In this document: positions 39,220 to 48,262 of the stretch, piece after piece | Numbering within the stretch: position 1 is the first letter of the stretch | Layout of the letters: every line of letters begins with the position of its first letter | Assembly (NCBI GenBank): GCA_016703895.1 | Contig: JADJBE010000001.1 | Location: 118,501 to 182,500, forward strand | DNA: 64,000 bases | From: Pseudomonadota bacterium | GTDB taxonomy: Bacteria > Pseudomonadota > Gammaproteobacteria > Steroidobacterales > Steroidobacteraceae | Direction of reading: 5' to 3' | Position numbers and translations under genes: made by a program | The notes under the pieces: model-generated | Told to the model about the DNA's origin: nothing | The model's input: the letters and a program-made list of their open reading frames with translations, nothing else | Database searches by the model: none

Positions 39220-39860
39220 CGGACCATCCGACCTAACAACCATAGCCGCCGGGCGCGTGGCTCTCGTCCGGCTAACATTCGCGCCAGATTGCGCCAATGC
39301 GTCACGATGATCAAGACGGCTGCACTCACGGCGAACAGCAGCTACGTCGGCGGCTGTCCCGCACGGACCGCCAACAAATAGCAGGGCAAGGTGATAGCCG
39401 CGACAATGGTTGCAAGCCCGACGTAACCCAAAGTAGTCACGACCAGTAGCCACATGGCGAACAGCGGAATCAGCAGCGAACCATCCAAGGCCAGCAGCGC
39501 GCCAACCAAGGTTGCTGCGCCCTTGCCACCCCGAAAGCCGTGCCAGACTGGCAGCACATGACCCAGGACAGCTGCAAAGCCGCAGCCCGCTGCCAGCCAA
39601 ACCGGTATAGCGGCCGCCGTGCCACCAGCCAGCAACCGGGGAAGGTCTGCAAGCCAGGCGGCGGCTACCCAGCCTTTCGCAACGTCGATCAGCACCGCCC
39701 CAAGCGCAAACCACTTGCCCTGCGTTCTAAGTGCGTTCGTGCCGCCCGCATTGCCGCTGCCGTGCTGCCGTATGGCGACGCCCCGCAACCGTCCCAGCAT
39801 CAGACTGCCATTCATCGAGCCAAGCAAATAGGCGGGCAGCAATGCAAAAAAGACGCTCAT
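39216..39860 (-). CDS. plsY: Glycerol-3-phosphate acyltransferase PlsY with in-frame TAG
   Basis: PlsY transfers acyl groups from acyl-phosphate to glycerol-3-phosphate in phospholipid synthesis. From ATG 39860: YLLGSMNGSLMLGRLRG, the glycine-rich HGSGNAGGTNALR motif, and GHVLPVWHGFRGGKGAAT are intact. An in-frame TAG stops translation after GQPPT at codon 173 (39342-39344), but the same frame continues LLFAVSAAVLIIVTHWRNLARMLAGREPRA and ends at 39216-39218, overlapping the birA start as ATGA. The continuation is the normal PlsY C terminus. TCG to TAG is the simplest explanation, from mutation or sequence error. The enzyme would lose its last helix if truncated. Confidence 0.85.
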
Positions 39861-39866
39861 CGGTGC

Positions 39867-40799
39867 TCAGTCGACAAAGACTTCAGCCAACATGCAGCGG
39901 ATGCTGCCGCCGCCCAACCGCTCGATCGTCGGCACGGGAACGACTAACAACGAATCGCAGACAGCAGATAGCCGCAACAAGTTCTCGCGACTCAGATTGG
40001 CGTGTGCTGTCGCCGAGAGGACAAGCACGCTACAGTCGCCCAGATTCTCATCCCAACTGGCGAGTTCCAGCATATTGCCGCAGAACCCGGTCACCTCGCC
40101 TTGGGAAAGCTCGATGACTTCGCGCGCTGAGGCACGGATACGGCCTAACACCCGATGCCGATCCTGCGGTGCAATGGCCTCGGCGGCGACCGCGACATAG
40201 CGCTCACCGACACTCATCAGCACATTGGTGTGGTAGAACGGCGCACCTCGGGCATCGTGGGCGTCAAATATTTCAGCGGCATACCCAAGCGCGGCGCACC
40301 ATTCATGCACGACTGTCGGGTCAGTTCGACTCGAGCGACACGCGTAGGCCACGCGCTCACGATGATCAATCACCAGACTGCCGGTGCCTTCGAGAAATCG
40401 GTTCGCGCTCTCATGCGCGGTGAGGTCGACCCAGCGCGTGATCGCAAAACCCACTTCTGCGGCAACCAACTCGGCGACGTCACGGCGCCGCTCACGCCGC
40501 CGCGTCGGCGCCTCCATGGGATAGAGCACCACCGTCCCACGGCCGTGGAAGCTGATCCAGTTGTTGGGGAATACGGCGTCCGGACAGCGAGGCTCGAGCC
40601 GGTCCTCCGCCACCACGACTCTGATGCCCTCCGACCGTAGCGCACGCACGGCCGCGTCGAACTCCTGGCGCGCGAGCCCGGCTGCATCTGCCTGCAGGCG
40701 CACATCCGACTGCTGGAAGCGATTGCTCGCCGCCGTTTCCGGGTTGAAGCCGAAGTGGCGCGGCCGCACCATCAGCACGGTTTGGGTGGTTTGACGCAT
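39867..40799 (-). CDS. ctlX: Citrulline-utilization hydrolase CtlX-like amidinotransferase
   Basis: A 310-residue member of the arginine deiminase/amidinotransferase superfamily, CtlX type. It opens with TVLMVRPRHFGFNPETAASNRFQ, has the FPNNWISFHGRG substrate loop, catalytic FYHTNVLMSVGERYVAV (His) and the terminal ERLGGGSIRCMLAEVF with nucleophilic Cys. CtlX hydrolyses citrulline or related ureido/guanidino compounds. It is divergent from the oxygenase-nupC-tdk operon across 75 bases and lies six bases from plsY. Confidence 0.85.
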   Translation of the reverse strand: MRQTTQTVLMVRPRHFGFNPETAASNRFQQSDVRLQADAAGLARQEFDAAVRALRSEGIRVVVAEDRLEPRCPDAVFPNNWISFHGRGTVVLYPMEAPTRRRERRRDVAELVAAEVGFAITRWVDLTAHESANRFLEGTGSLVIDHRERVAYACRSSRTDPTVVHEWCAALGYAAEIFDAHDARGAPFYHTNVLMSVGERYVAVAAEAIAPQDRHRVLGRIRASAREVIELSQGEVTGFCGNMLELASWDENLGDCSVLVLSATAHANLSRENLLRLSAVCDSLLVVPVPTIERLGGGSIRCMLAEVFVD

Positions 40800-40874
40800 G
40801 GTCTACTCTTCTACAACGCCGCCACCGGGCGCACAATAGTCAAAATCGAAGACGCCTGCAGAAGACGCTCCACC

Positions 40875-41807
40875 ATGCCGAGTTCCATTCCAACCCTCTC
40901 CGCACGCGTGATCGAATCAGAGGGTTTTGCCACAGACATTGCCAGCGCTTACGAGCGCTACGGCTTTGTCGTCATAGCGGAACACGGCATACCGGAGCAC
41001 TTGATCGCAAGTTGTACGGCGTGCTTCCAGCGTTTCTTCGCGCTACCGGACGCGACCAAACGGCGCTATACCCTTGCTGGGCAAGGCGGGGCACGAGGTT
41101 ACACGCCCTTTGGCATCGAGACCGCCAAGGGAGCACAGCACTACGACCTCAAAGAGTTCTGGCACGTTGGGCGGGAGTTGCCATCGAACCACCCTCTGCG
41201 GCGCTACATGCCCGACAATGTCTGGGCGGAGGAAATCGCGGGCTTTCGCACGTCGACACTGGAGTTGTTTGACGCGTTCGACGCATTGGGTCGGAGCTTG
41301 CTGCGCGCGATTGCGCGGGGACTATCGCTGCCCCAGGATTTCTTCGCAAACAAGGTAGATCTTGGCAACAGCGTACTGCGGGTCATTCACTACCCGCCGA
41401 TGCGGCCGAACGATACACCAAGCGTACGAGCCGGGGCCCATGAAGACATAAATGTCATCACACTATTGTTAGGCGCCGATGAGCCAGGTCTCGAGGTGCT
41501 CGACAAACAGGGTCGCTGGCTGCCAGTGAACCCGCCCACTGGATCGTTGGTCTGCAATGTGGGCGACATGCTGCAACGCCTGACCAACAACCAACTACGC
41601 TCAACGTCCCACCGGGTGTCTAATCCGTCCCCCGAGCGCGCCAGCCGCTCGCGACTATCGCTACCTTATTTTCTGCATTTCAATCCGGACTACCTGATCG
41701 AGACTTTGCCACAGTGTATTGTCGCGGATCGGCCCAATCTTTACCCGCAGCCCATTACGGCAGACGATTACCTGCAAGAACGGCTGCGGGAAATCAAACT
41801 GAAGTGA
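40875..41807 (+). CDS. Isopenicillin N synthase-like 2OG-Fe(II) oxygenase
   Basis: A 310-residue non-heme iron oxygenase. The N-terminal DIOX_N region (YGFVVIAEHGIPEHLIASC) precedes the jelly roll with iron ligands in AGAHEDINVITLL (HxD) and STSHRV (His), and the 2-oxoglutarate RxS pair in SRSRLSLPYF. Substrate unknown. Start ATG 40875; the in-frame upstream extension overlaps ctlX. The stop is four bases from nupC, so it is probably an operon with nucleoside uptake genes, suggesting a modified-base or nucleoside substrate (inference). Confidence 0.85.
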   Translation: MPSSIPTLSARVIESEGFATDIASAYERYGFVVIAEHGIPEHLIASCTACFQRFFALPDATKRRYTLAGQGGARGYTPFGIETAKGAQHYDLKEFWHVGRELPSNHPLRRYMPDNVWAEEIAGFRTSTLELFDAFDALGRSLLRAIARGLSLPQDFFANKVDLGNSVLRVIHYPPMRPNDTPSVRAGAHEDINVITLLLGADEPGLEVLDKQGRWLPVNPPTGSLVCNVGDMLQRLTNNQLRSTSHRVSNPSPERASRSRLSLPYFLHFNPDYLIETLPQCIVADRPNLYPQPITADDYLQERLREIKLK

Positions 41808-41811
41808 CTAC

Positions 41812-43056
41812 ATGGACCTCATGTTAACTGCACAGGCGTTGCTCGGCATCGTTGCATTCGTGGCGCTGGCACTGCCGCTCAGCAGCGGCATCCGGCGCAT
41901 CCGCTGGAAGTTGGTCAGCATTGCGATCTTGCTGCAGTTCGCGATCTGCGCGTTGCTGCTGAAAGTGCCGGTACTAGCCGACGGCCTCAAAGAGATCAAC
42001 GGTGCGGTCATCGCGCTCAGCAGCGCCACCACTCGCGGCACGACCTTCGTCTACGGCTACCTCGGCGGCGGCCCGACTCCGTTCACGGTGACGAACCCCG
42101 GTGCGGCCGTAACGTTCGCCTTTCAGATTTTGCCGCTGGTGATCGTCATGTCGGCCCTGTCGGCGCTACTCTGGTACTGGCGCGTCCTGCCACTCGTCAT
42201 TCGCAGCATCGCGTTCTTGTTTGAACGCACGCTCGGAACGCGCGGACCAGCCGGCCTTGTCTCCACCGCCAATATCTTCATGGGCCAGGTCGAAGCACCG
42301 CTGCTGGTGCGCCCATACCTTGCGCGGATGACGCAGTACGAGTTGTTACTGGTCATGACTGCCGGCATGGCGACCATCGCCGGCTCCGTGATGGTGATCT
42401 ATGCCAGCATGCTGGGCAGCGACATGCTCGGACACCTAATCACCAAGTCGATCATGGCTATTCCAGCGGCAATCTTGTTTGCGCACGTCATGCTGCCCGA
42501 GGACAACAGCAGCTCGCAGGACCTCGAGACGCCGCCGCGCCTGTATCAAAGCAGCATGGACGCCGTCACCCGTGGCACCAGCGACGGCCTGAATATCTAC
42601 CTGAACATCCTCGCCATCCTGATCGTGCTGATCGCGTTCGTCGCGCTGCTGAATGGCGTGGTGGGTACGTTACCGGATGTCGCCGGCGCGCCGCTCACAC
42701 TCGAGCGGATTGCCGGCTGGATCTTCGCACCGATCGCCTGGCTCATGGGCATCCCCTGGGCCGAAGCGCAGACAACCGGCTCACTACTCGGTATCAAGTC
42801 CATCTTGAACGAGTTCATCGCCTTCCTGCAGTTGGCGGACATGCCGGCCGGCGCGCTGAGCGAGCACAGCCGCTTGATCACCATCTACGCAATCGCAGGC
42901 TTCGCCAATCTTTCCAGCATCGGTATTCAGATCAGCGGCATTGGCGCCATGGCACCCGAGCGGCGCAACGACCTCGCGAACCTCGGCTTTCGCGCGCTGG
43001 TGGCTGCCACCTTGGCAGCTTGCATGAACGGCGCGATCGTTGGCATTGTTGCCTGA
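41812..43056 (+). CDS. nupC: Concentrative nucleoside transporter NupC family
   Basis: A 414-residue membrane protein with the CNT layout: N-terminal helices (LLGIVAFVALALPLSSG), the gating region with GGGPTPFTVTNPGAAVTFAFQILP, the conserved FMGQVEAPLLVRPYL, and MTAGMATIAGSVMVIYASML, all CNT signatures. It imports nucleosides with protons or sodium. Between the oxygenase and thymidine kinase genes, consistent with nucleoside salvage. Confidence 0.92.
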   Translation: MDLMLTAQALLGIVAFVALALPLSSGIRRIRWKLVSIAILLQFAICALLLKVPVLADGLKEINGAVIALSSATTRGTTFVYGYLGGGPTPFTVTNPGAAVTFAFQILPLVIVMSALSALLWYWRVLPLVIRSIAFLFERTLGTRGPAGLVSTANIFMGQVEAPLLVRPYLARMTQYELLLVMTAGMATIAGSVMVIYASMLGSDMLGHLITKSIMAIPAAILFAHVMLPEDNSSSQDLETPPRLYQSSMDAVTRGTSDGLNIYLNILAILIVLIAFVALLNGVVGTLPDVAGAPLTLERIAGWIFAPIAWLMGIPWAEAQTTGSLLGIKSILNEFIAFLQLADMPAGALSEHSRLITIYAIAGFANLSSIGIQISGIGAMAPERRNDLANLGFRALVAATLAACMNGAIVGIVA

Positions 43057-43063
43057 CACTGCG

Positions 43064-43654
43064 ATGGCCAAGCTGTATTTCTATTACTCCACCATGAATG
43101 CCGGCAAGTCGACCGCCTTGCTGCAAGCGTCGCATAACTACCGTGAGCGCGGCATGCGCACGCTACTCTATACCGCGCAGCTCGATGATCGCGGTGGTGG
43201 GAAGGTGCACTCACGCATTGGAATCAGCGGCGACGCCTTGCATTTTCAGCCGGGACTCGACTTGCGTGAGGAGATTGATGCCGAGCATGTGCGTGCGCCC
43301 GTGAGTTGCGTGCTGATCGATGAAGCGCAATTTCTCGAGCCTGCGCAAGTCCGGCAACTCGGTGCAGTCGTCGACCAATTGAATATTCCCGTGTTGTGCT
43401 ACGGGCTCAGGACCGATTTTCGCGGTGAGTTATTCCCAGGCAGCTCGCAGTTGTTAGCCTGGGCCGACAACCTGGTCGAACTGAAGACCATCTGCCACTG
43501 TGGTCGTAAGGCCACGATGGTGGTGCGCGTGCGCGCCGACGGCAAGGTCGAGCGCCAGGGCGCCCAGGTGGAAGTCGGCGGCAACGAGCGCTACGTGCCG
43601 CTGTGCCGGCAGCATTTTGTGGCGGCCATCCAGGACGGAGCCGCCCCACCCTAG
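43064..43654 (+). CDS. tdk: Thymidine kinase
   Basis: A 196-residue type II thymidine kinase. P-loop STMNAGKSTALLQ, catalytic region VLIDEAQFLEPAQ, lasso/thymidine loop GLRTDFRGELFPGS, and zinc cysteines in KTICHCGRKAT and VPLCRQHF. Start ATG 43064, eight bases after nupC, so coupled. It traps imported thymidine as dTMP. Confidence 0.95.
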   Translation: MAKLYFYYSTMNAGKSTALLQASHNYRERGMRTLLYTAQLDDRGGGKVHSRIGISGDALHFQPGLDLREEIDAEHVRAPVSCVLIDEAQFLEPAQVRQLGAVVDQLNIPVLCYGLRTDFRGELFPGSSQLLAWADNLVELKTICHCGRKATMVVRVRADGKVERQGAQVEVGGNERYVPLCRQHFVAAIQDGAAPP

Positions 43655-43821
43655 CCCGGCCGCCCGATCTGGCCCAACCGTTGCGGTTGAACAACAGAAT
43701 GGTCACGAATAGTCGATGTCACTCGCCTGTCACGCGCGAGCTTTGTAATATTCGCATCCCTCGCCGCGGGCGTTATTTGTTTTGTGACGCCGCGACCATT
43801 GAGCCTAAGGAATAAACAGCA

Positions 43822-46800
43822 ATGACCCAGCCCGCGTCGCCCCGCCCGATCGCCTCCTTCGCCGCCAAGCTGCTGCTCGCGACAAGCGCAAGCTTCGTCG
43901 CGACCGCGCTGCTGGCGCCGCAGACGGTATTCGGGCAAGAAACGACAGCAACGATTGCCGGACGAGTCACCGGCCGCGATGGCCAACCGCTTGCGGACGC
44001 GACGGTCATCGTCACGCACGTGCCGACTGGCAGCAGCCGTACCGTCAGCACTAACACTGAGGGCCGCTTTAGCGCGCCAGGCCTACGCGTCGGCGGTCCG
44101 TTCAGGGTGGTGGCTAACAAGGATGGGTTCGACTCGGCCACGATTGACAACTTCTTTGCTGAGTTTGGTTCTTCCAACAATCTCGAGCTTGCGATGGAGC
44201 AGACGACTCTGCAGGAAGTAACGGTTGCGAGTACCCGCGAGCGCGAACTGCAGCTAGGCGTTGTCTCGAACTTCTCCGCGCAGGACATCAGTGACCTGCC
44301 GAGCGTCAGCCGCGACCTGAAGGACATCGTTCGTCTGGACCCCAAGGCCATTGTTGATCCGTTCAATGCCGATGCCCTAAGCATCGCCGGCACTAACAAT
44401 CGGTTCAACAGCTTGACGGTTGACGGCATTCGTCAAGGTGACGATTTTGGCCTCAACGGCAACGGCTATCCGACCCAGCGATCGCCGATTTCGCTCGAGG
44501 CTGTCGAAGCGCTATCCGTACGTACTGCGCCCTTTGACGTCGAGGACTCCGGATTCCAGGGCGGCACCATTACGGTCGTCACCAAATCTGGCACCAACGA
44601 CTTCAAAGGGTCCGCCTACTATTATTCGTTCCAAGACAGCTTGGTCGGCAACAAGAGCAAGAACGACAAGTACAATTTTAGTGTAGATGAAAAGACCTAT
44701 GGCGCGACGTTCGGTGGGCCGATCATCGAAGACAAGATGTTTTTCTTTCTCGGCTACGAAAAACTCGAAGCCCAGAATATTGCGACCCTCGGGCCGACTG
44801 GCGGCGGTTTCCCCGTCAGCATCCCGAACGTATCGATTGCGGACTATAACCAGATCTTAAGCATCGCCAACTCGGTGTACGGCTTCGACGCGGGTCAACT
44901 GCGTAGCGACCTGCCGGAAGAAGATCGCAAGATTCTTGCCAAGTTCGATTGGCAGATTAGCGATCAACATCGCCTGTCATTGGCTTACCAGAATAGCGAG
45001 GGCAACGAGATCGTTCAGTCGAACAACGTCACCGCACTGAGTCGCGCCTCTGCGTCCTCCAACTGGTACAACCGCGCCTTCCCGCTCGAGCAGATATCCC
45101 TGCAGGTCTTCTCGTCCTGGACTGACAATTTCTCCACCGAGTTCAAGTACGGGCAAAAGCGCTCAAAGGGCCAGCAAATCCCGCTGCAGGGCGCAGATTT
45201 TGCGGAAATGCAGGTGGCAACCAGCCAGGGCGGCACGGTTTACCTCGGGCCGGATGAGTTTCGCCACGGCAATGCACTCGCGAATGACCTGGATCAATTG
45301 AAGCTCAAGGGTCAGTACGTGCGCGGCCTACATACCATCAAGGGTGGCATTGAGGCGGAGCGACTTGATGTCTTCAATCTGTTTGTGCCGCGCAGCCTGG
45401 GTCAGTACGTATTCAGCAGCATCGCCAATTTCCAGAACCGCACAGCTACGACGCTCAACTATCAGAATGCGGTAACTAACGATGCAGCCGACGGCGCCGC
45501 AACGTTCTCGCTCGACAAGATCAGCGTATATCTGCAAGACCAATGGCAGCTTGCGCCCACTATCACGCTAACTGGCGGCCTACGCTACGAGAAATATAGC
45601 TCAGACGATCGGCCTAATTTCAACCAGAACTTCGTCAATCGCTACGGATTTTCTAATACCGAAACATTCGACGGAATTGACCTGGTATTGCCCCGCTTCG
45701 GCTTCAACTGGCAGATCGATGATTTGACTACCTTGAGTGGCGGAGTTGGGCTATTTGGCGGCGGCTCGCCCAACGTGTGGCTCTCTAACAGCTTCAGCAA
45801 TGACGGCGTGACAATCTCGGCGGTCACGGTGAACGCTATGTCACCGGCAGCGTTACAAGCAGCGGCGTTACAAAATGTCGACGGCTTCGATATTCCACTG
45901 CCGGTGCAGCAGTTACTCGCGGCGGGCGATGGCCCAGTCAATGCGGTGGACCCAAACTTCGAGATTCCATCATCATGGAAGTACAACCTGAGCCTCGTTC
46001 GTAAGTTCGATCTCGGCGCGCTGGGTGATGACTGGCGTGTGCAAACGGACCTGATCTACACGAAAGTGAAGGACGCTGTACTGTGGCGGGATATCCGTCG
46101 CGCTCCGACCGGAACGACACCGGATGGCAGACCGATCTACTCGGTGCTTCCCGGAGACACGCGCGGCGCGTCGACTCAAGACCTGCTTCTTACCACGACC
46201 TCGGAAGGTGGCGGATTTGTCGGCACGTTGGATATCAGCAAGACTTGGCGCACCGACGCGGGCAGATTCGACGTAAGCATCGGCTACGGGTATCAGAACG
46301 TCGACGACGTGAATTCCGGCACAAGTTCCACCGCCTCGTCGAACTGGGACAATCTTGCGACCGCCGACATCAATGATCCGTCGCTTGCCAGAACTAACTA
46401 CGAGATCAAGCATCGATTCCCGCTTACGCTGTCGTGGAAAAAGGCCTTCTTCGCTGATGCCGAGACCGCTGTCGGTCTGTTCGTCGAGCGCCGCAGTGGC
46501 CAGCCGTACAGCTACACCTTTGGCAACGGGTCGGCGTTGTTTGGCGATCCGCGGCAAGCGTCTCGCCAGCGGCAGTTGTTCTACGTGCCGCGCGACCAGA
46601 ACGACGTTGTTCTGGCCGGTGGCCTTACCTGGCAAGCGCTCGACGCCTATGTCGTTGCCAACGGACTCGACAAATATCGCGGCGAGATCGCGCCCCGTAA
46701 TGCGTTCTTCAGCCGCTGGACCACGATTGCCGATATGCGTATCTCACAGGAGATTCCAGCATTCTGGCGGGACGCCAAAGGGATCGTGTCCGTCGACATC

Positions 46801-47016
46801 GAAAATATCGCGAACCTGATCAACAGCGACTGGGGTCGAATCGAGCAGGTCGGCTTCCCCTACGTGGCACCCGTGGTGAACGCCAGTGGAGTCGTCGCTG
46901 GAAAATATCAATACTCGCCTATTTCGGGGCAAACAGGTCCACGCGATGTTTCCACATCGACGCTCGCTGTGAATTCAGTCTGGCGCATTCAGCTCGGCGT
47001 GAAGTTTGTCTTCTAA
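43822..47016 (+). CDS. Oar-like TonB-dependent outer membrane receptor
   Basis: A 1064-residue protein: signal peptide (to about residue 38), a carboxypeptidase-regulatory-like domain (ATIAGRVTGRDGQPLADATVIV, 45-120), a plug (TTLQEVTVASTR..., SITGxxN-type SLTVDGIRQGDD) and a large beta-barrel ending with VWRIQLGVKFVF, whose terminal Phe is the outer membrane signal. TAAGGAAT lies upstream of the ATG. Oar/CarA-type receptors import large or unusual substrates. It is followed, with an 11-base overlap of open frames, by a secreted EEP enzyme, and preceded by nucleoside uptake genes. Confidence 0.9.
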   Translation: MTQPASPRPIASFAAKLLLATSASFVATALLAPQTVFGQETTATIAGRVTGRDGQPLADATVIVTHVPTGSSRTVSTNTEGRFSAPGLRVGGPFRVVANKDGFDSATIDNFFAEFGSSNNLELAMEQTTLQEVTVASTRERELQLGVVSNFSAQDISDLPSVSRDLKDIVRLDPKAIVDPFNADALSIAGTNNRFNSLTVDGIRQGDDFGLNGNGYPTQRSPISLEAVEALSVRTAPFDVEDSGFQGGTITVVTKSGTNDFKGSAYYYSFQDSLVGNKSKNDKYNFSVDEKTYGATFGGPIIEDKMFFFLGYEKLEAQNIATLGPTGGGFPVSIPNVSIADYNQILSIANSVYGFDAGQLRSDLPEEDRKILAKFDWQISDQHRLSLAYQNSEGNEIVQSNNVTALSRASASSNWYNRAFPLEQISLQVFSSWTDNFSTEFKYGQKRSKGQQIPLQGADFAEMQVATSQGGTVYLGPDEFRHGNALANDLDQLKLKGQYVRGLHTIKGGIEAERLDVFNLFVPRSLGQYVFSSIANFQNRTATTLNYQNAVTNDAADGAATFSLDKISVYLQDQWQLAPTITLTGGLRYEKYSSDDRPNFNQNFVNRYGFSNTETFDGIDLVLPRFGFNWQIDDLTTLSGGVGLFGGGSPNVWLSNSFSNDGVTISAVTVNAMSPAALQAAALQNVDGFDIPLPVQQLLAAGDGPVNAVDPNFEIPSSWKYNLSLVRKFDLGALGDDWRVQTDLIYTKVKDAVLWRDIRRAPTGTTPDGRPIYSVLPGDTRGASTQDLLLTTTSEGGGFVGTLDISKTWRTDAGRFDVSIGYGYQNVDDVNSGTSSTASSNWDNLATADINDPSLARTNYEIKHRFPLTLSWKKAFFADAETAVGLFVERRSGQPYSYTFGNGSALFGDPRQASRQRQLFYVPRDQNDVVLAGGLTWQALDAYVVANGLDKYRGEIAPRNAFFSRWTTIADMRISQEIPAFWRDAKGIVSVDIENIANLINSDWGRIEQVGFPYVAPVVNASGVVAGKYQYSPISGQTGPRDVSTSTLAVNSVWRIQLGVKFVF

Positions 47017-48262
47017 TTATTTCTCCAACGCCGCCGCGGCAATTCGATACCAACAGGGGCGACTTCGGTCGCCCCTGCTCGTTTGTGTGCTGCTGCTTAC
47101 AGCTACCACTGCATCCGCTGCGCCGCAAACTCTCCGGGTCGCCACCTTCAACGCCAGCCTGAATCGCGCGACTGCGGGCGCACTCAGCCGCGATCTCACA
47201 ACACCCGATGATGCGCAGGCACAGCGCGTCGCCGCCATCATTCAGCAAGTGCGCCCGGATGTCCTGTTGCTCAACGAATTTGACTATGACGAAGATGGCA
47301 AAGCGCTGCGACTGTTCCTGACTAACTATCTGCAGCGGGCACAATACGGCGGTCGAGCGATAGAATTCGCTTACTCGTACACCGCCGCTGTTAATACTGG
47401 CGTGCCGTCGGGCGTCGACCTGAACAACGACGGGCGGATTGACGACAGCGGTCAAGACGCACTGGGGTTCGGTCAGTTCCCAGGTCAATACGGCATGGTC
47501 TTGCTCTCAAAGTATCGGATCGACTTGTCTAAGATCCGCACGTTCCGCCAGTTCCTTTGGCGCGATATGCCGGGCGCGGCGATGCCGCCGGACTGGTACT
47601 CGTCAGAGGCACTCGCCGTACTGCCGCTGTCGTCCAAGAGTCATTGGGACATACCGGTGCGGGTTGGCGCGCATACGCTGCACGTGCTCGCGAGCCATCC
47701 AACACCACCCGCATTCGATGGGCCGGAAGATCGCAACGGGGCTCGCAATCACGACGAGATCCGCTTCTGGGTGGACTACCTGACGCCAGCCAACAGCCGT
47801 TACATCCACGACGACACGCTGGGGCAAGGCGGCTTGCGAGATCGCGATTTCGTGCTCTTGGGTGATCTCAACAGCGACTCCATCGATGGCGACAGCCGGC
47901 ACGAAGCGATTGGCGGTCTACTAGCGCATCCTAGAGTGACCAGTCGCAACGCGCCGTCGAGCGCAGGTGCGGTCGAAGCCGCCGCAACCCAAGGCGGTAT
48001 CAATGCCAAGCATCAGGGTGACCCCAGACACGACACCGCCGACTTCAACGACCGTTCGGCCGGCAACTTGCGCGTGGACTACGTCCTGCCGTCGCGCACG
48101 CTGAGCGTCTGCGACAGCGGCGTGTTCTGGCCGTCGCAATCCGACCCGTTGCATTCATTGTTAGGAAGCAGTGAGGCACCGACGTCAGATCATCACTTGG
48201 TCTGGGCAGATATCGCGATTGGCGGTCAATGCAAGCGCAGCTCCGCGCCGACCGGGCAGTGA
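47006..48262 (+). CDS. Secreted endonuclease/exonuclease/phosphatase-fold enzyme
   Basis: About 418 residues. From TTG 47006 there is a signal-like N terminus (LLVCVLLLTATTASAA). Catalytic EEP motifs: ATFNASLN, LLLNEFDYD, LGDLNSDSIDG and TSDHHLVWADI; an acidic DLNNDGRIDDSGQD loop resembles a calcium site. The exact start is uncertain because a very stable hairpin (47054-47077) lies inside the proposed leader, and GTG near 47086 is an alternative. Immediately downstream of the TonB receptor, suggesting that products of this enzyme are imported. It overlaps the converging HAD-EEP gene by 37 bases. Confidence 0.8.
   Translation: MSSNYFSNAAAAIRYQQGRLRSPLLVCVLLLTATTASAAPQTLRVATFNASLNRATAGALSRDLTTPDDAQAQRVAAIIQQVRPDVLLLNEFDYDEDGKALRLFLTNYLQRAQYGGRAIEFAYSYTAAVNTGVPSGVDLNNDGRIDDSGQDALGFGQFPGQYGMVLLSKYRIDLSKIRTFRQFLWRDMPGAAMPPDWYSSEALAVLPLSSKSHWDIPVRVGAHTLHVLASHPTPPAFDGPEDRNGARNHDEIRFWVDYLTPANSRYIHDDTLGQGGLRDRDFVLLGDLNSDSIDGDSRHEAIGGLLAHPRVTSRNAPSSAGAVEAAATQGGINAKHQGDPRHDTADFNDRSAGNLRVDYVLPSRTLSVCDSGVFWPSQSDPLHSLLGSSEAPTSDHHLVWADIAIGGQCKRSSAPTGQ
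47054..47077 (+). terminator. UUCG-capped 10-bp hairpin after the TonB receptor
   Basis: CAGGGGCGAC-TTCG-GTCGCCCCTG: perfect 10-bp stem with a C(UUCG)G tetraloop, one of the most stable RNA hairpins. It is 37 bases after the receptor stop and is followed by GCTCGTTTGTGT, a weak T-rich stretch, so it may terminate or slow transcription. It also overlaps the proposed leader of the EEP gene and could block its translation. Confidence 0.55.

Noticed and set aside
47006..48262. Treating the receptor-EEP overlap as a fusion
   Set aside because: The receptor ends with a typical C-terminal Phe and the EEP frame is different.
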